Source: Clostridia bacterium
GTDB taxonomy: Bacteria > Bacillota > Clostridia > Christensenellales > Borkfalkiaceae
Direction of reading: 5' to 3'
Length of the DNA stretch: 23,682 nucleotides
Assembly (NCBI GenBank): GCA_017505675.1
Contig: JAFVOV010000007.1
Span: 1 to 23,682 of the forward strand
The notes below the pieces were generated by a model. The model was given only the letters and a program-made list of their open reading frames with translations. It had not been told where the DNA came from and did not search any database. Made by a program: the position numbers and the translations under genes. How positions within the stretch are numbered: the first letter of the stretch is position 1; every line of letters begins with the position of its first letter. Shown here in pieces: positions 8,062 to 15,535 of this stretch.

Positions 8062-8087
8062 TATAACATTTTTGTTATACTGTTATA
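8062..8087 (+). repeat. Clustered TGTTATA heptamers upstream of ppdK
   Basis: TATAACA (8062-8068), four T residues, TGTTATA (8073-8079), one base, then TGTTATA again (8081-8087). This gives one inverted and one tandem copy about 40 bases upstream of the predicted -35 box. It could be an operator, but the region is very AT-rich and chance is possible. The rest of the gap between the MITE and ppdK holds only the promoter and AT-rich sequence. Confidence 0.35.
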
Positions 8088-8127
8088 AAAATTTTTTTAT
8101 CTTAATTTAAAAATCGCCCCTTAATGG

Positions 8128-8156
8128 TTGATAAAAAAAATTTTTTATAGTACAAT
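8128..8156 (+). promoter_or_regulatory. Predicted promoter of ppdK
   Basis: TTGATA (8128-8133), a 17-base spacer and TACAAT (8151-8156) give an inferred start near 8163 and a leader of about 54 bases. The spacer is itself a small A/T palindrome. A strong TGGAGGA ribosome binding site follows at 8201-8207. Confidence 0.7.
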
Positions 8157-8216
8157 AATCTACGGTAAAAAAGTACAAAAATAAAACCTTTTAGAACAAA
8201 TGGAGGAAAAAATAGA

Positions 8217-10847
8217 ATGAAGTATGTTTACTTATTCAGTGAAGGCGACGCTTCAATGCGTGAACTTTTAGGCGGAAAGGGTGCAAACCTTGCAGAAATG
8301 ACCAAAATCGGTCTTCCCGTTCCCCAAGGCTTTACCATTTCTACCGAAGCCTGCACCAAGTATTATGAAGACGGAAAGCAGATTAACGACGAAATCATGG
8401 CTGAAATCATGGAAAATATCGTTAAAATGGAAAAAATCACCGGTAAAAAATTCGGCGATTTAGAAGACCCCTTGCTCGTTTCCGTTCGTTCAGGCGCAAG
8501 AGCGTCTATGCCCGGTATGATGGATACCATCTTAAACCTTGGTCTTAATGAACAAGTTGTTGAAGTTATGGCAGAAAAATCTGGTAACCCCAGATGGGCT
8601 TACGACTGCTACAGAAGATTTATTCAAATGTATTCTGACGTAGTTATGGAAGTTGGTAAGAAGTATTTTGAACAACTTATCGATAAAATGAAAGAAGAAA
8701 AGGGCGTTAAACTTGACGTTGAACTTTCTGCTGAAGACCTTAAAACTTTGGCTGAACAATTCAAGGCTGAATATAAGGCTAAAATCGGTAGCGATTTCCC
8801 GTCAGACCCCAAAGAACAACTTATCGGCGCTGTAAAAGCAGTTTTCCGTTCATGGGATAACCCCAGAGCAAACGTTTACCGTCGTGATAACGATATCCCG
8901 TATAGTTGGGGTACTGCAGTAAACGTACAAGCAATGGCTTTCGGTAACATGGGTGACGACTGTGGTACGGGTGTTGCGTTTACTCGTGACCCTGCTACTG
9001 GCGAAAAGAAACTTATGGGTGAATTCTTAACCAATGCTCAAGGTGAAGATGTTGTTGCTGGTGTTCGTACACCTATGCCTATCGCTCAAATGGCTGAAAA
9101 ATTCCCTGAAGCATTCGCTCAATTTGAAAAAGTATGTAAGATTTTGGAAGACCATTATAGAGATATGCAAGATATGGAATTTACCGTTGAACACGGCAAA
9201 CTCTATATGCTTCAAACCAGAAACGGTAAGAGAACTGCTGCCGCTGCGCTTAAAATTGCGTGCGACCTTGTTGATGAAGGTATGATTGATGAAAAACAAG
9301 CAGTTCTTATGATAGACCCCAGAAACCTTGACACTCTTTTACACCCGCAATTTGATGCTAAAGCGCTTAAATCCGCTAAACCTGCGGCTCGCGCTCTCGG
9401 CGCATCTCCCGGTGCGGCTTGCGGTAAAATCGTTTTCACCGCTGAAGACGCAAAAGAATGGAAGGCTAGAGGCGAAAAAGTTATTCTCGTTCGTTTAGAA
9501 ACTTCACCTGAAGATATTGAAGGTATGAAAGCATCACAAGGTATCTTAACCGCTCGTGGTGGTATGACTTCACACGCAGCCGTTGTTGCTCGTGGTATGG
9601 GTACTTGCTGTGTTTCTGGTTGCTCTGCAATTAGTGATTTTGATGAAGAAAAGAAGACCTTCGTTCTTGCTGGAAGAAGTTATAAAGAAGGCGACGTAAT
9701 TTCTATCGACGGTTCTACTGGTAATATTTACGATGGCGCTATCGCTACTGTAGACGCTACTATTTCAGGCGACTTTGGTAGAATTATGGCTTGGGCTGAT
9801 AAATACCGTGTTCTCGGTGTTCGTACTAACGCGGATACGCCCAAGGATGCTGCTAAAGCAAGAGAACTTGGCGCAGAAGGTATCGGTCTTTGCCGTACCG
9901 AACACATGTTCTTCGGTCCTGGCAGAATTGAAATTTTCCGTGAAATGATTTGTTCTGAAACCAAAGAAGAAAGAGAAGAAGCGCTTGAACAAATTCTTCC
10001 TATGCAACAAGGTGACTTTGAAAAACTTTACGAAGCGCTCGAAGGTAACCCCGTTACCATTCGTTTCCTTGACCCACCGCTTCACGAGTTTATTCCTACT
10101 CTTGGTGCAGACATTGATGCTCTCGCAGCAAAGAAAGGCAAAACTTCTGCTCAAATTAGACAAATTTGCGCGTCACTCCACGAATTCAACCCCATGATGG
10201 GTCACCGTGGTTGTCGTTTAGCAGTAACCTATCCGGAAATTGCAGTTATGCAAACTAAAGCAATTATCCGCGCTGCAATCAATATCAAAAAGAGACATCC
10301 TGACTGGACCGTAGTTCCAGAAATTATGATTCCGTTGGTTGGTGAACAAAAAGAACTTAAGTGCGTTAAGGATGTTGTAGTTGCTACTGCTGATGAAGAA
10401 ATTGCAAACTCAAACGTTAAGATTGCTTACGAAGTTGGTACTATGATTGAAATTCCTAGAGCATGCGTTACTGCAGACGAAGTTGCTAAAGAAGCGGAAT
10501 TCTTCTGCTTCGGTACTAACGACTTAACTCAAATGACTTACGGCTTCTCTCGTGATGACGCTGGTAAGTTCTTGAACGCATATTACGACGCAAAGATTTT
10601 CGAAAACGACCCGTTTGCTAAAATCGACCAAAACGGCGTTGGTAAACTTATGGATATGGCTGTTAGCCTTGGTAGAAGTGTTCGTCCTGAAATGCACTGC
10701 GGTATCTGTGGTGAACACGGTGGCGACCCTACTTCAATCGAATTCTGCCATAAGATTGGTCTTTCTTACGTTTCTTGTTCTCCGTTTAGAGTTCCTATTG
10801 CAAGGCTCGCAGCGGCGCAAGCACAACTCAAGAATCCTAGAAAGTAA
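8217..10847 (+). CDS. ppdK: Pyruvate, phosphate dikinase
   Basis: PpdK interconverts pyruvate + ATP + phosphate and phosphoenolpyruvate + AMP + PPi in the cytoplasm. In anaerobic clostridia it serves glycolysis and PPi-dependent energy saving. The 876-residue length is that of the family. The N-terminal ATP-grasp domain starts FSEGDASMRELLGGKGANLAEM. The swivelling phosphohistidine domain has GGMTSHAAVVARGMG with His453. The C-terminal barrel contains GLCRTEHMFF and the catalytic cysteine in MHCGICGEHGG (Cys828). GGAGG lies 10 bases before the ATG. Codon choice differs from its neighbours, with more ATC, AAG and GGT and almost no ATA, which suggests high expression. It is transcribed alone. 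Confidence 0.97.
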   Translation: MKYVYLFSEGDASMRELLGGKGANLAEMTKIGLPVPQGFTISTEACTKYYEDGKQINDEIMAEIMENIVKMEKITGKKFGDLEDPLLVSVRSGARASMPGMMDTILNLGLNEQVVEVMAEKSGNPRWAYDCYRRFIQMYSDVVMEVGKKYFEQLIDKMKEEKGVKLDVELSAEDLKTLAEQFKAEYKAKIGSDFPSDPKEQLIGAVKAVFRSWDNPRANVYRRDNDIPYSWGTAVNVQAMAFGNMGDDCGTGVAFTRDPATGEKKLMGEFLTNAQGEDVVAGVRTPMPIAQMAEKFPEAFAQFEKVCKILEDHYRDMQDMEFTVEHGKLYMLQTRNGKRTAAAALKIACDLVDEGMIDEKQAVLMIDPRNLDTLLHPQFDAKALKSAKPAARALGASPGAACGKIVFTAEDAKEWKARGEKVILVRLETSPEDIEGMKASQGILTARGGMTSHAAVVARGMGTCCVSGCSAISDFDEEKKTFVLAGRSYKEGDVISIDGSTGNIYDGAIATVDATISGDFGRIMAWADKYRVLGVRTNADTPKDAAKARELGAEGIGLCRTEHMFFGPGRIEIFREMICSETKEEREEALEQILPMQQGDFEKLYEALEGNPVTIRFLDPPLHEFIPTLGADIDALAAKKGKTSAQIRQICASLHEFNPMMGHRGCRLAVTYPEIAVMQTKAIIRAAINIKKRHPDWTVVPEIMIPLVGEQKELKCVKDVVVATADEEIANSNVKIAYEVGTMIEIPRACVTADEVAKEAEFFCFGTNDLTQMTYGFSRDDAGKFLNAYYDAKIFENDPFAKIDQNGVGKLMDMAVSLGRSVRPEMHCGICGEHGGDPTSIEFCHKIGLSYVSCSPFRVPIARLAAAQAQLKNPRK

Positions 10848-10863
10848 TTTAACTTTACAAATT

Positions 10864-10895
10864 AAAACACCCGATAAAAATCGGGTGTTTTTTTT
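10864..10895 (+). terminator. Intrinsic terminator of ppdK
   Basis: An 11-bp stem, AAAACACCCGA (10864-10874) with TCGGGTGTTTT (10881-10891), has a 6-base loop and a run of nine T residues overlapping the stem end. Confidence 0.92.
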
Positions 10896-10923
10896 GTTAT
10901 TTTTCGCTCGGCAGATAATTTCC

Positions 10924-10952
10924 TTGACAATAAGAAAACAAAATGATAATAT
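10924..10952 (+). promoter_or_regulatory. Predicted promoter of degV
   Basis: A perfect TTGACA (10924-10929), 17-base spacer and TAATAT (10947-10952). The inferred start near 10959 falls inside the palindrome at 10954-10977. Confidence 0.7.
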
Positions 10953-10953
10953 A

Positions 10954-10977
10954 TTTTTGTTGATAAATCAACAAAAA
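10954..10977 (+). promoter_or_regulatory. Perfect 24-bp palindrome at the degV transcription start (candidate operator)
   Basis: Arms TTTTTGTTGAT and ATCAACAAAAA surround two A residues, with no mismatch. It begins 2 bases after the -10 box, so a bound regulator would block initiation. Its core TTGTTGA-TAAA-TCAACAA resembles the clostridial Rex site (TTGTTAA-N4-TTAACAA) except for one base per half-site; that match is from memory and tentative. It could alternatively act as a 5' mRNA hairpin. Confidence 0.5.
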
Positions 10978-10993
10978 TAAGGAGTTTTATTAA

Positions 10994-11839
10994 ATGATTA
11001 AAATTGTAATTGATTCTGCTTCTGATATGAATGAAAAAGAAGCGAAAGAGTTGGGCGTTAACTTTGTAGCAATGGAAATAAATTTTGGCAATGAAAGTTA
11101 TTTTGACGGGGTGAATTTATTGCCCAAAGAATTTTATGAAAAACTAATTGAGAGTGACGTGTTACCCCAAACCAGCCAAATCAATCCTTTTAGGTGGGAA
11201 GAAGTATTTGAAGAATTAACGGCTGACGGAAGTGAAGTTCTTGCAATAACGATATCGTCAAAACTTTCGGGGACTTATGCAAGCGCGTGCGTTGCGGCGG
11301 AAAAATTTCCGGGGAAAGTTTACGTTCTTGATAGTTTATCTGCGGCTATAGGCGAAAGGCTTTTGTGCTATCACGCGCTTGATTTAATAAAAAAAGGTTT
11401 AACCGCTAAAGAAATTTTAACAGAACTTGACCAAAAGAAACTTAAACTTAACATTATGGCAATGGTGGATACGCTTGAGTATTTAAAAAAGGGCGGTAGA
11501 ATTTCTGCTGCGGTGGCTTTTGCGGGAACGCTACTTTCTATTAAACCCGTAGTTGCGCTTATTGACGGCGAAGTTAAACTTATAGGTAAGGCAATGGGTT
11601 CTAAAAAGGGGAATAATTTATTAAATTCTTTCGTTGAGAAGAAAGGCGGAATTAACTTTAATATGCCTTACGGTGTAATTTGGTCAGGTCTTGACGATAC
11701 GGTTTTAAATAAGTACGTTCGCGATAGCGAGCATTTGTGGAAAGAGCATGCTGAAAAAGTCCCTGCGTATATAATCGGCAGCACTATCGGCACGCACGTT
11801 GGGCCGGGCGCGATAGGCGTGGCGTTTTTTGAAAAATAA
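10994..11839 (+). CDS. DegV family fatty-acid-binding protein
   Basis: DegV proteins bind a fatty acid; in Gram-positive bacteria some (FakB) present host or recycled fatty acids to the kinase FakA. The 281 residues show the family features: KIVIDSASDMNEKEAKELGV at the start, the TSQINPFRWEEVF lipid-pocket segment, ITISSKLSGTYASA, and LEYLKKGGRISAA near residue 160. AAGGAG lies 9 bases upstream of the ATG. It stands alone between a promoter and a terminator. No fakA-like gene is in this window, so the partner, if any, is elsewhere. Confidence 0.93.
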   Translation: MIKIVIDSASDMNEKEAKELGVNFVAMEINFGNESYFDGVNLLPKEFYEKLIESDVLPQTSQINPFRWEEVFEELTADGSEVLAITISSKLSGTYASACVAAEKFPGKVYVLDSLSAAIGERLLCYHALDLIKKGLTAKEILTELDQKKLKLNIMAMVDTLEYLKKGGRISAAVAFAGTLLSIKPVVALIDGEVKLIGKAMGSKKGNNLLNSFVEKKGGINFNMPYGVIWSGLDDTVLNKYVRDSEHLWKEHAEKVPAYIIGSTIGTHVGPGAIGVAFFEK

Positions 11840-11847
11840 ACTAATTT

Positions 11848-11876
11848 AACCGACGAAACAATTTTCGTCGGTTTTT
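11848..11876 (+). terminator. Intrinsic terminator between degV and alr
   Basis: An 11-bp stem, AACCGACGAAA (11848-11858) with TTTCGTCGGTT (11863-11873), has loop CAAT and five T residues. Only 14 bases separate the T-run from the alr start codon. Confidence 0.9.
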
Positions 11877-11890
11877 CATATATTAAAAGT

Positions 11891-12910
11891 ATGTTAAATA
11901 AAGCGGTTATAAATCTTGAAACTTTGCGTAATAATGCTAAAAGCGTTAAAAGGAAACTTACTGACGGTGTGAAATTTAACGCCGTGGTTAAGGCTGATGG
12001 GTACGGACACGGCGCGGCAAAAGTTGCAAACGCGCTTTATGGTTTAGTGGATTCTTTTTCAGTTGCGTTAGTTGAAGAAGGCGTTACTTTACGGCTTTCT
12101 GGGATAGATAAAGATATTTTAGTTTTAATTCCACCAAGGGCTGAAGAAATTGCCGTTGCCGTATATAATAGATTTATAATAACCGTTGATAGCGTTTTTA
12201 TGGTGGACGCTATTGAAATGGAGTGCGCAAAACAAAACCGTTCGGCAAGGGTAGATATAAAATTTAATAGCGGAATGAACAGGTTTGGCGTTAAAAGTTT
12301 AGAAGAATTAAAAGCGGTTTTAGAGCGAATAAAGGGAAGTAAAAGGGTAAATTTACATGGCGCGTTCTCTCATTTAGCAGAGCCACAAAATAAAAACTCC
12401 TTAAAAACGGCGCAAAATAAATTTTTGCTTGCAAATAATCTCGTTAAGGGTTATAATAGTAATGCTGTTTGTCATATTTCGGCAAGCGGTGGCTTTTTGG
12501 TGGGTTGTAAGTCGGATATGGTAAGAATCGGCTTATTGCTTTACGGATATAAACCTTTTGAAAGCGATAGCGTTTCAGTTAAACCTATTATGAAAGTTTA
12601 CGCGCCAATAGTTAGCAATTTTCATTTAAATAAAGGTGAATCTGCCCTTTACGGAAAATGCCCTGCCAAAAAAGAAGTTGATTTGGCGCTGGTTAGATAC
12701 GGCTATGCGGACGGACTTTTCCGTAAAAATTCAGATGGTTTATTTAATAACCGCTGTATGGATACGTCTTGTTACCTTACTAAAGGTGGTCGCGCCGATT
12801 ACGCCGTTGTAATGGATAACGCAGATTTAATCGCAAAAGAAAACGGCACTATTAGTTATGAAGTTCTTACTAAATGCGCGCTCCGCGCAGAAAAAATATA
12901 TCTTAATTAG
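11891..12910 (+). CDS. alr: Alanine racemase
   Basis: Alr is a PLP enzyme making D-alanine for peptidoglycan. The PLP lysine is Lys34 in NAVVKADGYGHG. The barrel has NSGMNRFGV and SHLAEP. The C-terminal domain has VRYGYADG (catalytic Tyr272), CMD and TISYEVLTKCALRAEKIY. At 339 residues it is shorter than the usual 370-390, the loss being mainly in the C-terminal beta domain. The ATG fits the family N-terminus, but no ribosome binding site is visible (the bases before it are ATATTAAAAGT) and a terminator lies immediately upstream. It is followed 8 bases later by a membrane gene, then rsmD and coaD, which look co-transcribed. Confidence 0.92.
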   Translation: MLNKAVINLETLRNNAKSVKRKLTDGVKFNAVVKADGYGHGAAKVANALYGLVDSFSVALVEEGVTLRLSGIDKDILVLIPPRAEEIAVAVYNRFIITVDSVFMVDAIEMECAKQNRSARVDIKFNSGMNRFGVKSLEELKAVLERIKGSKRVNLHGAFSHLAEPQNKNSLKTAQNKFLLANNLVKGYNSNAVCHISASGGFLVGCKSDMVRIGLLLYGYKPFESDSVSVKPIMKVYAPIVSNFHLNKGESALYGKCPAKKEVDLALVRYGYADGLFRKNSDGLFNNRCMDTSCYLTKGGRADYAVVMDNADLIAKENGTISYEVLTKCALRAEKIYLN

Positions 12911-12918
12911 GTGAAAAA

Positions 12919-13512
12919 ATGTGGTATTCAATTAAACAATCATTACTTCCGTTCATTTATTTAATTTTCACGGCTATAACTGCATTCGGTATTATGGCAA
13001 TAGAAAATATGGTGTGGTTGCAAATATTACTTAACACGCTTAACGTTGCGCTTTACGTAGTAATAATTACAGCAGCGTCTTATAAAGACGGACAAGCAGC
13101 CTTAAAAGTAAGGCTCGCTAACGATTTGGAAAGAGAGCAGATTATTAGAACGGGTGAAATGAGACCGTTAAGGCTAAAAGAAGAGTACAAGCCGTGGAAA
13201 GGTTTTTTATACGGTGGCATTGCTTGCGCTCCACTTATAATTTTGCTTATTATACACACTATTTTAGTTTCAATTAACCCAACGTTAATCGGTGCTGGCG
13301 CTATTGCAAGTTTTATTTATCTAATGATATACGCTTACGTTGCGTTTTTAGGCGTAATACCAGGGCCGTATACGCATTATTTAACGCTTCTTGCAGTTCC
13401 CGTAATCGTTTTATCGGTAGGTATACCTTATATTTTAGGCGCTAAAAAAGTTGAATTGCAACAAGAGCGCATTAGAGAAAAACACCGCAAGATTTACGGA
13501 GATAATAAGTAA
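12919..13512 (+). CDS. Hypothetical membrane protein with about five membrane segments
   Basis: I do not recognise a family. The 197 residues have hydrophobic segments at about 8-28, 30-50, 93-115, 122-148 and 152-175. A charged loop lies at about 52-90 (ANDLEREQIIRTGEMRPLR), and the cytoplasmic-type tail is rich in Lys, Arg and Glu. AGGTG lies 6 bases before the ATG. It sits 8 bases after alr and 1 base before rsmD, so it is translated as part of that operon. Its link to cell-wall precursor or coenzyme metabolism is unproven. Confidence 0.8.
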   Translation: MWYSIKQSLLPFIYLIFTAITAFGIMAIENMVWLQILLNTLNVALYVVIITAASYKDGQAALKVRLANDLEREQIIRTGEMRPLRLKEEYKPWKGFLYGGIACAPLIILLIIHTILVSINPTLIGAGAIASFIYLMIYAYVAFLGVIPGPYTHYLTLLAVPVIVLSVGIPYILGAKKVELQQERIREKHRKIYGDNK

Positions 13513-13513
13513 T

Positions 13514-14050
13514 TTGAGAATAGTTGGTGGCATTTATAAAGGTAGAACGCTCACCGCGTTTGATGGTGATAAAATTCGCCCGACGGCGGATAAGGTGCGT
13601 GAAAGCCTGTTTAATATTTTACAATTTAAAATTGCAGGCGCAAGTTTTTTAGATTTATTCGCAGGCACGGGCGCAATGGGTATTGAAGCCCTATCGCGCG
13701 GGGCAGATAGCGTAACTTTTAACGACGCTTCGCGCGAAAGTTTAAAAGTGTTAAAAACAAATCTTGAAAAATTAAAAGTTACGGAAAAAATCACCGTAAA
13801 AAACTTTGACGCGGTAACGTTGTTAAAAAGTTCTACTCAAAAGTTTGATATAATTTACGTTGACCCGCCTTATAAAACCACGCTTGGTTTAGACGCTCTT
13901 AAAGTTGCTGAAAACGCGCTAAAAGAAAACGGCGTAATAATATTTGAAGATGAAAAGCCTTTTGATGGTGAAATATCAGGGCTAAAAGTAACAGACCGTA
14001 GAAAATATGGCAGGGTGCATTTGACGTTTTTCGTCAAAGGAGAAAATTAG
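13514..14050 (+). CDS. rsmD: 16S rRNA (guanine(966)-N(2))-methyltransferase RsmD
   Basis: RsmD methylates G966 of 16S rRNA using S-adenosylmethionine. Visible motifs are the start LRIVGGIYKGRTL, RPTADKVRESLFNIL, the SAM-binding DLFAGTGAMG (residues 47-56) and the catalytic DPPY (117-120). I chose the TTG at 13514 because it gives the family N-terminus, lies 1 base after the preceding stop, and has GGAG 12 bases upstream. The alternative in-frame start at 13451 would add 21 unrelated residues overlapping the upstream gene. The resulting 178 residues are normal length. Its stop TAG directly abuts the coaD ATG. Confidence 0.92.
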   Translation: MRIVGGIYKGRTLTAFDGDKIRPTADKVRESLFNILQFKIAGASFLDLFAGTGAMGIEALSRGADSVTFNDASRESLKVLKTNLEKLKVTEKITVKNFDAVTLLKSSTQKFDIIYVDPPYKTTLGLDALKVAENALKENGVIIFEDEKPFDGEISGLKVTDRRKYGRVHLTFFVKGEN

Positions 14051-14530
14051 ATGAAAGTTTGCGTGTTTGCGGGGACATTTGACCCGTTTACAAAAGGGCA
14101 TAAGTTCGTAATAGAAAAATGCCTTAAAATGTTTGATAAGGTAATAGTGGCTATCGGCGTAAACGTTGATAAAACCCCTACATTTACTTTAGAACAAAGA
14201 AAAATTATGATAGAGCGTTCTTTTAAAAACGATACGCGAATTGAAGTAAAATCATTTACGGGTATGCTAGTTGATTTTATGAAAAAAGAAGGCGTAGAGT
14301 TTTACGTTCGTGGCATACGCGATAAAGAAGATTATAAGTATGAAACCACTATGGAACGCTATAATCGCGATATGTATCCTGAAATTACCACTATTTATAT
14401 CCCCACGCCTAAAGAGTTGGTGCATATAAGTTCTTCTGCAATGCGCAATATTTTAGGGCTTGGTGGCGATATAAAAAGTTACGTTCCCGAAGAAGTTGAA
14501 AGTTATATTAAAGAAATAATGAAAAAATAA
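14051..14530 (+). CDS. coaD: Phosphopantetheine adenylyltransferase
   Basis: CoaD makes dephospho-CoA from 4'-phosphopantetheine and ATP, the penultimate step of coenzyme A synthesis. The 159 residues show GTFDPFTKGH (8-17, the T/HxGH nucleotidyltransferase motif), VRGIRDKEDYKYE and the ISSSAMR motif replacing ISSTxVR. AAAGGAG lies 8 bases upstream, inside rsmD. The rsmD-coaD pair is a conserved order in Firmicutes. Its 3' end overlaps the convergent ylbJ gene by 23 bases. Confidence 0.96.
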   Translation: MKVCVFAGTFDPFTKGHKFVIEKCLKMFDKVIVAIGVNVDKTPTFTLEQRKIMIERSFKNDTRIEVKSFTGMLVDFMKKEGVEFYVRGIRDKEDYKYETTMERYNRDMYPEITTIYIPTPKELVHISSSAMRNILGLGGDIKSYVPEEVESYIKEIMKK

Positions 14531-15482
14531 AACCGAATAAAGCACTTAAAACCGCTGACAGCGCCTTTGATAAAAGGAACGGAGCGGTTTTTATTTTTGC
14601 TTTTTTTAAGTACGCAATAGATTGCGCCATTATAGAAAGTCCGCTTAAACTTATTAAAAAAGCAGAAATTGATAAAGAAATAACGCTTATTCCGCCTTGT
14701 GATAAAATTTTAAGTCCGCGCGTATATTCAAAAAGTCCCAAAGTAAGCCCTTTTGCTATCGTTTGGTCTTTAAAAATCAAGTTAAAAAAGTTGATAAGTG
14801 GGTTTAATAAATTAAAAGATAATAAAACTTCGGTTAAAAGGTAAAAAACGGTAATTAGTCCGCCGACTATTAAAATGGAAATCACCGCGGAAAAAGTGCT
14901 TTCATAAAGAAGGTTGTCTAGTTTTTTAAGCGCGTAAAGTCGGGATGTTTTTTGGGGGCGGTCTTTTCTTTTATAAAAAGAAAATATTATGCCCGTAGTT
15001 ATTACCGCCAAAAAGTGTGAAAACAGCAAAAGCGCGCCAAAAAGGCTTGAGTTAAACATTAAGTTACCCACACTACCTATAGTAAACATCGGCGAAGAAG
15101 ACGAGCAAAGCGCAGCCGCGCGAACGCTTTCCGTTTCGGTTATAATCCCGTTTTCCTTTAAATCTGCCACCGTTTTAGCGCCTGTGGGGTAGCCGGATAT
15201 AAGGCTTATAAAAAGCGCGTATCCAACCGCGCCACTCACGTTAAAGAGTCTAGTGGTTAACGGGGTTAAAGCATTGGAAATTTTTCCCGTTACGCTTAAA
15301 GAAGAAAGTATTGCGGTTATAAAGAAGTATGGAAACAGCGCGGGAAGAACGCACGCTACCCAAAGGTTAATTCCTTCTAAAACGGCGGCGGAAAAATTTT
15401 TGCTGGTAGATAAAACTATTGCAAAGGCTATAAGCAACAAAAACAGCAAACTTTCCAAAAAAGTCTTTAATGATTTAGTCAT
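14508..15482 (-). CDS. ylbJ: Sporulation integral membrane protein YlbJ
   Basis: YlbJ is a polytopic membrane protein of the nucleoside-recognition (Gate) fold required for spore formation in Bacillus. The 324 residues contain about eight hydrophobic segments and the family blocks LWVACVLPALFPYFFI, ISGYPTGAKTVADL and LCSSSSPMFTIGSVG. In Bacillus ylbJ follows coaD on the same strand; here it is inverted and convergent. No ribosome binding site is visible before the ATG at 15482. Read on the minus strand a TACAAT ends 6 bases before the ATG, so the mRNA may be leaderless. Its last codons lie within the coaD end, and its 3' region also holds the terminator for the plus-strand operon. Confidence 0.87.
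   Translation of the reverse strand: MTKSLKTFLESLLFLLLIAFAIVLSTSKNFSAAVLEGINLWVACVLPALFPYFFITAILSSLSVTGKISNALTPLTTRLFNVSGAVGYALFISLISGYPTGAKTVADLKENGIITETESVRAAALCSSSSPMFTIGSVGNLMFNSSLFGALLLFSHFLAVITTGIIFSFYKRKDRPQKTSRLYALKKLDNLLYESTFSAVISILIVGGLITVFYLLTEVLLSFNLLNPLINFFNLIFKDQTIAKGLTLGLFEYTRGLKILSQGGISVISLSISAFLISLSGLSIMAQSIAYLKKAKIKTAPFLLSKALSAVLSALFGFIFSLFL
14548..14597 (+). terminator. Likely terminator of the alr-coaD operon, inside the 3' end of ylbJ
   Basis: Stem AAAACCGCT (14548-14556) pairs with AGCGGTTTT (14583-14591), with an inner stem CCTTT/AAAGG (14564-14568 and 14573-14577) and a T-rich tail. It is embedded in ylbJ coding sequence, so it serves two constraints. Confidence 0.55.
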
Positions 15483-15500
15483 ATTATATTGTATTATGAC

Positions 15501-15529
15501 TTGAAAAAAAATATGGGATATGTTAAAAT
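15501..15529 (+). promoter_or_regulatory. Predicted extended -10 promoter of rarA
   Basis: TTGAAA (15501-15506), 17-base spacer and TAAAAT (15524-15529) preceded by TGT, an extended -10. The expected start, 7 bases past the -10, is the A of the rarA ATG at 15536. Confidence 0.65.
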
Positions 15530-15535
15530 ATTTCT

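Noticed and set aside
8217..10847. Several long open frames on other strands and frames inside ppdK (for example minus strand 9765-10163)
   Set aside because: They are by-products of the strongly biased codon use of ppdK. No ribosome binding sites or recognisable domains.
15483..15520. Sigma-E-type sporulation promoter for ylbJ on the minus strand (CATATT and CATAATAC)
   Set aside because: Spacing is only 11 bases and the -10 match is poor. A sporulation sigma site is expected from the family but not supported by the sequence.
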